A stretch of DNA of 64,000 nt from contig PXRM01000014.1 in NCBI GenBank assembly GCA_003020985.1, forward strand, positions 1-64,000. Direction: 5' to 3'. This document shows, piece by piece, positions 57,932 through 64,000 of the stretch. The DNA is from Halobacteriales archaeon QS_4_70_19 (lineage in GTDB: Archaea > Halobacteriota > Halobacteria > Halobacteriales > Haloarculaceae). Under the pieces are notes generated by a model that ran no database searches, had not been told where the DNA came from, and saw nothing but the letters and a program-made list of their open reading frames with translations. The position numbers were made by a program, and so were the translations under genes. Positions within the stretch are counted from its first letter, which is position 1. Each line of letters opens with the position of its first letter.

Positions 57932-59275
57932 TCACTCGTCGAGCGCCTGCCACGAGAGCCGCGGTTCACGGGCCGCGGTCACCTGGTCGATGCGGCGGGC
58001 GGCGGTGCGCTCGGGGGCACGCTCCAGCGTCTCGTCGTCCTCGGCGTGGACCGCGTTGAACGCGTCGGCGAGCTGGTCCAGCGTCCGCCGGCTCTCCACC
58101 TCGGTGGGTTCGGTCATCAGCGCCTCGCTGACGATCTCCGGCCACTTCGTCGTCGGCGGGTGGACGCCGTAGTCGAGCATCCGCTTGGCGGCGTCGGCGG
58201 CGTCCTGCGCGCCGGCGCTCGCGACGAACTCGTGGTGGAACGGGCCGAACGGGACCTCGTAGTCGACCTTCGACGCGAGGTAGTTGGCGTTCAACACGGC
58301 CTTCGCGCTCGCGTCCGCGAGCCCGGGGTCGCCCAGCCGCGCGATGTACGCGTACGCCTTGACCAGGACGAGCCAGTTGCCCGCGTAGCCATGGACCTTC
58401 CCGACCGAGTGCTCGGGCGTGTACGTCTCGTAGCGGGCAGCCCGGTCCGGGTCCGCCACGCGCTCGCCGTCGTCGTCCACGGCGCGGACGTGTGGATCGG
58501 GCAGGAACTCGGAGAGTCCGTCGACGACGCCGACGGGGCCCGCGCCGGGCCCACCCCCGCCGTGGGGCGTGGCGAAGGTCTTGTGGACGTTGTAGTGCAT
58601 CACGTCGAACCCCATGTCGCCGGGGCGGGCGCGCCCGAGCAGCGCGTTCAGGTTCGCGCCGTCGTAGTAGAGCAGGCCGCCCACGTCGTGGACCAGTTCG
58701 GCGATACGTTCGATGTCGCGCTCGAACAGGCCCAGCGTGTTGGGGTTGGTCAGCATCAGGGCCGCCGTCTCCTCCGAGAGCGCGGCCGCCAGCGCCTCCA
58801 GGTCGACGCGGCCGTCCTCGCCTGACGGGAGGTTGACCACGTCGTACCCGGCCATGGCGGCGCTCGCGAAGTTAGTTCCGTGGGCCGAGTCCGGGATGAC
58901 GACCTCGCTACGCTCGTCGTTCCGGGACTCGTGGTACGCCTTCGCCACGCGGATACCGGCGAACTCGCCGGCGGCACCGGCGGGGGGGGCCGCCACGTCC
59001 TCGGTGAACTTCGGGTTGTACTTCATCGTGCACGAGCCCAGCGGGAAGGGGCCGCTCTCGACGCCGTAGTTCATCTCCGAGAGCCGGGTGTAGTGGCGCG
59101 CGAGTTCGGGCTCGGAGGGGGCCGGCAGTTCCAGCGAGTCTCGCGTGAGGTCGTCGGGCAGCGGGTCGTCCGCGTCCCGCTCGGCCTCGCGCGAGCACGT
59201 CTCCGACAGGAGGGGCTCGTAGCGCTCGCCATCGCCGTCGGTCCAGCGAGCCTGGTCGAAGATCACGCGGACCAC
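57932..59275 (-). CDS. gcvPB: Glycine dehydrogenase (decarboxylating) subunit 2, with apparent internal deletion
   Basis: A 447-residue beta subunit of the glycine cleavage P-protein, which uses PLP to decarboxylate glycine. GPFPLGSCTMKYNPKFTEDV, SEVVIPDSAHGTNFASAAMAGY, MLTNPNTLGLFERDI, and HYNVHKTFATPHGGGGPGAGP with the PLP Lys are present. Between FTEDVAA and PPAGAAGEF the roughly 35-40 residues that homologs carry (ending ...GMDAVTLQ) are missing, in frame, at a C-rich junction near 58980. The start is a GTG (59275). An ATG overlapping the gcvPA stop is in another frame. Confidence 0.88.
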   Translation of the reverse strand: MVRVIFDQARWTDGDGERYEPLLSETCSREAERDADDPLPDDLTRDSLELPAPSEPELARHYTRLSEMNYGVESGPFPLGSCTMKYNPKFTEDVAAPPAGAAGEFAGIRVAKAYHESRNDERSEVVIPDSAHGTNFASAAMAGYDVVNLPSGEDGRVDLEALAAALSEETAALMLTNPNTLGLFERDIERIAELVHDVGGLLYYDGANLNALLGRARPGDMGFDVMHYNVHKTFATPHGGGGPGAGPVGVVDGLSEFLPDPHVRAVDDDGERVADPDRAARYETYTPEHSVGKVHGYAGNWLVLVKAYAYIARLGDPGLADASAKAVLNANYLASKVDYEVPFGPFHHEFVASAGAQDAADAAKRMLDYGVHPPTTKWPEIVSEALMTEPTEVESRRTLDQLADAFNAVHAEDDETLERAPERTAARRIDQVTAAREPRLSWQALDE

Positions 59276-59315
59276 CTCGTGAGCGTGACCACGAGCGGAT
59301 CGAAGTGACGGGGGC

Positions 59316-60647
59316 TCATGGAGCCACCTCCTCGAACGCCGCCACGAGATCGGCCGCGGCGTCGGCGTTCGCGTCGGTCACGCAGACCTGCAGCAGGTGC
59401 TCGTCGAGCGTGTGGACGGCGAACCCCTCCTCGCGGAGGTCCGCCGCGACGGCGTCGGCCGGCTGGTCCGTCCGGACGGGGAACTCGCGGAGGTAGTGCC
59501 GGTCGTGGACCGGCGCGCGCAGGCCGACCACGTCGTCCAGGTCGGCGGCCAGGTCGCGGGCGTACCGCACGCAGTCGTTCGCCAGGTCGCGGAGTCCGTC
59601 AGGGCCGAGCGTGGCGACGTGCATCGCCGCCCGGAGCGCCACCCACGCCTGGTTCGTGCAGATGTTGGAGGTCGCCCGCTCCCGGCGGATGTGCTGTTCG
59701 CGGGTCTGGAGGGTGAGCGTGTACGCCCGGCGGCCGGCCTCGTCCTCGCTGGCGCCGACGAGGCGACCGGGTACCTGCCGGAGGAAGTCGTCCCGGCAGG
59801 CGAACAGGCCCAGCCCCATCCCGTACGCCGTCGGGAGACCCAGCGAGCAGTCGCCCACCACCACGTCGGCGCCGACGCTCGCGGGTTCCCGGAGGACGGC
59901 CAGCGCGACCGGGTCCGACCCCACGACGAACAGCGCGTCGTGGTCGTCGGCCAGCGCGCCCAGGTCCGCCAGCGATTCCTCGATGCAACCCCTGACGGTC
60001 GGGTTCTCCGCGTACAGCATGACCGTCCCGTCGCCGACCTGGTCGGCGAGCGCGTCGAGGTCGGCGTTCCCGTCGGCCATGGGGTAGGGCTCGACGGTGA
60101 GTTCCTGCCCGGCGACGTAGTTCTCCAGCACCTCGCGCCGGCCCCGCTGGAGGTGGTCGGGAACGAGGACGCGCGTCCCGGTCGTCTCGCGGACGCGGCT
60201 GGCGAGCGAGGCGGCCTCGCCCAGCGCCGTCGCGGCGTCGTACATCGAGCAGTTCGCCACCGGCAGCCCCGTCAGCTCCACCAGCATCGACTGGTACTCG
60301 AACAGCGCTTGCAGGAACCCCTGCGCGACCTCGGGCTGGTACTGGGTGTAGCTGGTGAGGAACTCCGAGCGGTCCGAGAGGTGGTCCACGACCGACGGGA
60401 CGTAGTGGGCGTAATGCCCCCGGCCGAGGAACTCGGTGAGGTCGTCGTTGCGCGCGAGGAGGTCGCCCACCTCCGCGCGGATGGCGCGCTCCGAGCGGGG
60501 TTCGATGCCGAACGACCCGTCGAACCGGACGGCCTCGGGCACGTCGAACAGCGCCTCCTCGTCCGCGACGCCCACCGCCGCCAGCATCGCCTCGGTCTCG
60601 GCGGCGGTGTGCGGCGCGAACGGGCTGCCGCGGTCGTCGCTACTCAT
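59316..60647 (-). CDS. gcvPA: Glycine dehydrogenase (decarboxylating) subunit 1
   Basis: A 443-residue alpha subunit of the two-component P-protein. Conserved segments are [116 protein letters not shown], and [21 protein letters not shown]. The length is normal. It lies between gcvH upstream and gcvPB downstream on the same strand, 40 bp from the latter. Confidence 0.94.
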   Translation of the reverse strand: MSSDDRGSPFAPHTAAETEAMLAAVGVADEEALFDVPEAVRFDGSFGIEPRSERAIRAEVGDLLARNDDLTEFLGRGHYAHYVPSVVDHLSDRSEFLTSYTQYQPEVAQGFLQALFEYQSMLVELTGLPVANCSMYDAATALGEAASLASRVRETTGTRVLVPDHLQRGRREVLENYVAGQELTVEPYPMADGNADLDALADQVGDGTVMLYAENPTVRGCIEESLADLGALADDHDALFVVGSDPVALAVLREPASVGADVVVGDCSLGLPTAYGMGLGLFACRDDFLRQVPGRLVGASEDEAGRRAYTLTLQTREQHIRRERATSNICTNQAWVALRAAMHVATLGPDGLRDLANDCVRYARDLAADLDDVVGLRAPVHDRHYLREFPVRTDQPADAVAADLREEGFAVHTLDEHLLQVCVTDANADAAADLVAAFEEVAP

Positions 60648-60772
60648 CGGTCTCCCCCCTCGTGTCGGGTAACGGCGTGAACATCGGGTTGGCCGGGATT
60701 ACGGGGCAGCGATAACAACCCCTTCGGTTCCGGCGGTCGCCACGTCGGTCGGCCGGGGTAGGCCTACCGCCG

Positions 60773-61156
60773 CTACGCGATCTGCTCGCGGTACGCCTCG
60801 GGCGACAGCAGCGCCTCCAGGTCGTCCTCGTCGACGTCCTCCAGTTCCAGCATCCAGCCGTCGCCGAACGGGTCCCCGTTGACGAGTTCCGGCTCGTCGA
60901 TGAGCCGCTCGTTCGTGGCCGCTACCGTCCCGGAGACGGGCGCGTACAGGTCCGAGACGGCCTTGATGGACTCGATGACGCCGAACTCCGCGTCCTGGCT
61001 GACGGTGTCGCCCTCCGCGGGGAGTTCGACGAACACCACGTCGCCGAGTTCGTCCTGGGCGAAGTCGGTGATGCCGACGCGGGCGGTCCCGTCCGTCACC
61101 CGGATCCACTCGTGGGTCTCCAGATACCGGCAGTCCTCGGGCACCTCGAAGCTCAT
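60773..61156 (-). CDS. gcvH: Glycine cleavage system H protein
   Basis: A 127-residue lipoyl carrier that shuttles the aminomethyl group between P, T and L proteins. Lys65 in [15 protein letters not shown] is the lipoylation site. [36 protein letters not shown] and the end [25 protein letters not shown] are typical. The start at 61156 is chosen for [17 protein letters not shown]. gcvT, usually upstream in this operon, is not adjacent here. Confidence 0.96.
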   Translation of the reverse strand: MSFEVPEDCRYLETHEWIRVTDGTARVGITDFAQDELGDVVFVELPAEGDTVSQDAEFGVIESIKAVSDLYAPVSGTVAATNERLIDEPELVNGDPFGDGWMLELEDVDEDDLEALLSPEAYREQIA

Positions 61157-61265
61157 ACACGGCGGTCGTCCGGTCGCGACATGTAGGCTGCGGTTCGGGG
61201 GGTCGACGATGGCCGACGGGCCGGCGCCCGTCACTCACAAGCCCCTGCACGGAGAACGGCCGTGT

Positions 61266-61574
61266 ATGTACGTCTCCAATACCGTCCGGCCGATGGTCGC
61301 GGACCCGCCGGAGGAGCCGGTGTCGCTCGTCCTCCGGACCGACGAGGACACGGACCCGGAGACGGTCGTCGCGGCGGTCGAGACGCTCGGCGGCCACCCG
61401 GAGCGCGACCTCGGGTTCGGCGACGTGCTCGTCACCGTGCCCGGGGACGCCGTGGCGGACGTGCTGGAGGTCACGGGCCTCACGGCCGTCGAGACGGGGG
61501 CCGTCGCGGAGATGACCGACGCGGACGGCGCCGGCGAGGACGTGGAGCTGTCAGACGGCGAGGACACGGGGTGA
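61266..61574 (+). CDS. Small conserved-looking haloarchaeal protein, unknown
   Basis: A 102-residue acidic protein from ATG 61266: MYVSNTVRPMVADPPEEPVS, LVLRTDEDTDPETVVAAVETLGGHPERDLGFGDVLVTVPGDAVADVLEV and GLTAVETGAVAEMTDADG. It predicts as a small ferredoxin-like alpha-beta fold, similar in feel to regulatory or ACT-like domains, but I do not recognise the family. It is divergent from gcvH (109 bp) and not related to gcvT. Confidence 0.6.
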   Translation: MYVSNTVRPMVADPPEEPVSLVLRTDEDTDPETVVAAVETLGGHPERDLGFGDVLVTVPGDAVADVLEVTGLTAVETGAVAEMTDADGAGEDVELSDGEDTG

Positions 61575-61643
61575 GAAGACCGCATTATCGACTTATAGAC
61601 TCCGCTTGAATTTTGTATAGAATCTCGTTGGAATATCCCGCCA

Positions 61644-61910
61644 CTATTCGTCGAACGACGCCGCGGCCTCCTCGAACTCCTCGGGGGTGAACGTCCGGAG
61701 TTCGAGCGCGTGGATGTCGGTCGTCATGTGTCCCTCCAGGGCGTCGTACACCATCTCGTGCTGGTTCACGAGTGTCTCGCCCTCGAAGGCGGGCGTGACG
61801 ACGAGCGCTGTGAGGTGGTCGTCGTCGTGCTCGCCGCGGGCGCGGCGCACGCGAACGCGGGCGTCCGGGAGCGCCTCCCGGATGAGGTCCTCCACGTCTG
61901 ACGGGTCCAT
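61644..61910 (-). CDS. BolA-like protein
   Basis: An 88-residue protein with the BolA fold: VEDLIREALPDARVRVRRARGEHDDDHLTALVVTPAFEGETLVNQHEMVYDALEGHM and ALELRTFTPEEF. The conserved invariant His in NQHEMVYDAL and the class II KH-like pattern are visible. BolA proteins act with monothiol glutaredoxins in Fe-S or redox regulation. Start at the ATG 61908-61910. Confidence 0.88.
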   Translation of the reverse strand: MDPSDVEDLIREALPDARVRVRRARGEHDDDHLTALVVTPAFEGETLVNQHEMVYDALEGHMTTDIHALELRTFTPEEFEEAAASFDE

Positions 61911-62085
61911 GCACGTCCGTGGGAGTGGTGAGGGGATAATCCCGTCGACACCTGGCGAGCGTCAGCCGCCGTCGAGGCCGCATGGAGCGGACCACCGGGC
62001 GCCCGGTACTGAACGGCCAGTTACGTCATAACGGTCCCGACATCGACGGCATTGCACCCATTGCTGGGGAGTCGAACGGTGACGT

Positions 62086-64000
62086 ATGGAACGACGCACG
62101 TTTCTCCGGACGGTGGGGGTGAGCGTGGGGGCGCTCGCCGGTGCGGGCGGCGCGGCGGCGAACGAGGACACTCGGGAGGAGAACCCGACCCCGGCCGACG
62201 GCGCCGAGGTGTACGTCCCGAAGGTGAACGAGATCCAGTCGCCACTGGCGGGGGTACCGACCATCCGGACCCCGGACGACCGCCTACGGGTCGAACTCGA
62301 CGCCGATGCGAACGTACCGCTGGAGAGCGTCGCGGCCCGGCTGGAGCCCAGTTTCGGCGGCCCCGCGCGGGTCGACCTCCGGCGGGTCGCCACCGACGCC
62401 GACCCCGACGGGAGCCGCATCTGGAACGCGGACGCGGAGATCGACGGGGCCGAGGCCGAGTACGGGGACGTAGTGGTCGCCGAGTTCGCCATCCCCTCGT
62501 TCGACGACAGCGACGCGTTCACGCCGGACCTGTACGACCTCGTTGTGACCTGGGACGAAGGGGCGGACCCGACCGCCGGGGAGGACCGACAGCCCCGGGC
62601 GGTGAGCGTCCGGCGCGAGGTCCCCGACGAACTAGACGTGGCGGTCATCGCGGACCCGCAGATCGGCGACCCGCGCGGGATGCAGTCCGGGTTCGAGGAG
62701 TCACGGACCAAGGAGTCGCCGGACCCGTTCGTCCGGCGAACCCGCCGCATCAGCGGCGAGCGCCCCGACGAGCGCTGGGCCGCGACGAAGCGTGCCATCG
62801 CCGAGGTGAACGCGCTCGACCCGGACCTCGTGCTGGTGGCGGGCGACCTCTGTCTCGGGCAGGACGCGCCCGGGAAGTTCTACGCCGAGTACGAGGACGC
62901 CTGGGACGTGATGAACCAGGTGCGGGCGCCGACGTTCGTGACCTGCGGGAACCACGACGCCTACGTCCAGTCCGGGACCGACGGGAAGGCGCTCTACCGC
63001 GAGACGTTCGGCCCGCCGTCCTACAGCGTGTCCATCGGCGACGCCGCGCAGGTGGTCGCCGTCGACACGTACGACTGGTCGTATCTCGACCGGCTCGGCG
63101 CGGGGGTCGCCGTCTCGACCTACGGCGGACAGGTCCGCGACGCGCAGTTCGAGTGGCTCCGCGAGGAGCTGGCCGGGGTAGCCGCCACCGACGAGGACGG
63201 GGGCGCGGACCGCTCCATTCTCGCCTTCGGCCACCACAACCCCTCCTGGGTCCCCGACGCGAAGAACCGGGCGTACGACGACACCGACGGCCGTCCCGTC
63301 GCCGAGCAGCTCGCCCGCGGGAGCCGCATCGCCGAGAGCGGGCAGGGCTGGACCGGCGAGAACATGTTCGCCCTCCGCCGGCTGTTCGACGACGCCGGCG
63401 TGGACGCGTTCTTCTGCGGGCACTCGCACAAGGACCGCGTCGCGCGCTCGATGGCGGACCGCGAGGGTGACGGAATCACCCTGGGCGACGATGTGGACGG
63501 CGACGGCGACGCGGACGGCTACGGCTCCGGCGGGCATGCCGACGTGGTCGCCGCGCTCGGGAACCGCTACGGCCGCCAGTCGTACGGCGACACCGGCGGC
63601 GAGTCGACGAGCCGGGTCGAGAACTACCCGGAGGTCGCCGCGACGGCGCTCGACGCCCCGGAAGCGGTCGACGGACTCACCGAGACCGGCGCCGGCACCC
63701 TCTACGTCAACGTCGCCTCCACCATGTCCTCGACGAGCGAGTACTGGGGCTGGCGGCAGTTCGACTACGATACGACGGCCGAGGGGCTGGACCCCACTCG
63801 GTTCCGCTACCCGATGAGCGACGAGTTCCTCGCGGAGCGCGCGGTCGCCCCCGGTCGCTGGGACCCCGGGCAGGACGCCGTCGGCCTGTTCTCGACGCCC
63901 TCCTACCTGCTGGCGGTGACCGACGAGGGCAGCGCGAACGCGCCGGACGGCCGGACGGTCACGGTCGAGAACGACCAGACGGTCGCGCGCTCGGGTGCGG
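62086..64000 (+). CDS. Tat-exported calcineurin-like metallophosphoesterase (3' end outside window)
   Basis: At least 638 codons are open to the window edge. The signal [20 protein letters not shown] is a Tat leader without a lipobox Cys. After a beta-rich N-terminal domain (PTIRTPDDRLRVELDADANV), the phosphoesterase motifs appear in order: VAVIADPQIGD (D-x-Q in place of D-x-H), VLVAGDLCL, CGNHDAYV, FGHHNPSW and FCGHSHKDRV. A calcium-like DVDGDGDADGYG loop follows, then a second C-terminal region. The likely role is extracellular phosphate release or nucleotide or lipid phosphoester hydrolysis. Confidence 0.9.
   Translation, partial: MERRTFLRTVGVSVGALAGAGGAAANEDTREENPTPADGAEVYVPKVNEIQSPLAGVPTIRTPDDRLRVELDADANVPLESVAARLEPSFGGPARVDLRRVATDADPDGSRIWNADAEIDGAEAEYGDVVVAEFAIPSFDDSDAFTPDLYDLVVTWDEGADPTAGEDRQPRAVSVRREVPDELDVAVIADPQIGDPRGMQSGFEESRTKESPDPFVRRTRRISGERPDERWAATKRAIAEVNALDPDLVLVAGDLCLGQDAPGKFYAEYEDAWDVMNQVRAPTFVTCGNHDAYVQSGTDGKALYRETFGPPSYSVSIGDAAQVVAVDTYDWSYLDRLGAGVAVSTYGGQVRDAQFEWLREELAGVAATDEDGGADRSILAFGHHNPSWVPDAKNRAYDDTDGRPVAEQLARGSRIAESGQGWTGENMFALRRLFDDAGVDAFFCGHSHKDRVARSMADREGDGITLGDDVDGDGDADGYGSGGHADVVAALGNRYGRQSYGDTGGESTSRVENYPEVAATALDAPEAVDGLTETGAGTLYVNVASTMSSTSEYWGWRQFDYDTTAEGLDPTRFRYPMSDEFLAERAVAPGRWDPGQDAVGLFSTPSYLLAVTDEGSANAPDGRTVTVENDQTVARSGA

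Noticed and set aside
59280-59325. ATG overlapping the gcvPA stop as the gcvPB start
   Set aside because: That ATG is in a different frame and its frame stops after 18 codons; the GTG at 59275 opens the correct frame.

Overview
The window is a 64 kb piece of a haloarchaeal genome (class Halobacteria). The evidence is high-GC DNA, Asp/Glu-rich proteins, Tat-lipobox secretory signals, leaderless-type promoters with a TATA element about 26 bases before the start codon, and archaeal or haloarchaeal marker genes: PriS and GINS, aEF-1beta, L21e, Rpb4, the archaeal GTP cyclohydrolase, HalX and Bat-type regulators, and small CxxC zinc proteins. I cannot name the species.

Layout. 1-6.2 kb: the end of an acyl-CoA dehydrogenase gene, small conserved proteins, a relic of an Orc1/Cdc6 initiator gene, a secreted M14-like hydrolase fused to what looks like a dead histidine-phosphatase domain, a tRNA-Thr and an acetyltransferase/pgk pair. 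6.4-12.0 kb: a branched-chain amino-acid ABC transporter (livHMGF) with its binding protein convergent at the end. 12.1-17.4 kb: GTP cyclohydrolase III, a Bat-like regulator, and the replication pair GINS/PriS. 18.3-25.7 kb: an FAD reductase, a solo TnpB element, a DCC1-type oxidoreductase, a quinone oxidoreductase, an amidohydrolase, an acylphosphatase and a methyltransferase. 26-32.6 kb: a HAD hydrolase, an acyl-CoA dehydrogenase, a DUF4010 membrane protein, and a signalling cluster (histidine kinase, HalX regulator, two RecA-like proteins, one broken by an amber codon). 32.7-40.1 kb: a macro-domain protein, DUF4349 and DUF2071 proteins, two bacterial-PH membrane proteins, a DUF998 protein, a cytochrome P450 and a CopD-like protein. 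40.5-44.9 kb: a housekeeping translation/transcription cluster. 45.1-48.9 kb: a DtxR regulator beside a ZIP transporter relic, hisD and a thiolase.

49.2-57.4 kb is an accessory island. It is AT-rich in patches and opens with a 5'-truncated IS4-type transposase. It carries two paralogous trypsin-like proteases, each with a lesion, a beta-propeller/lipoprotein operon, a nuclease-like gene broken by three frameshifts, Tat lipoproteins, and a 21-bp direct repeat at positions 51714 and 55913. From 57.9 kb the core genome resumes: glycine-cleavage genes gcvPB (with an apparent in-frame deletion), gcvPA and gcvH, a BolA-like protein, and a Tat-exported metallophosphoesterase that runs off the window.

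The most novel signals are: (1) a pair of 86-88 bp inverted-repeat elements (MITE-like) lying exactly at gene 3' ends, where the element end supplies the stop codon; (2) the decaying secreted-protease island; (3) two independent in-frame amber codons in otherwise intact genes; (4) the histidine-phosphatase-like/M14 fusion; (5) two structurally alike TnpB-type end hairpins on either side of one tnpB gene.
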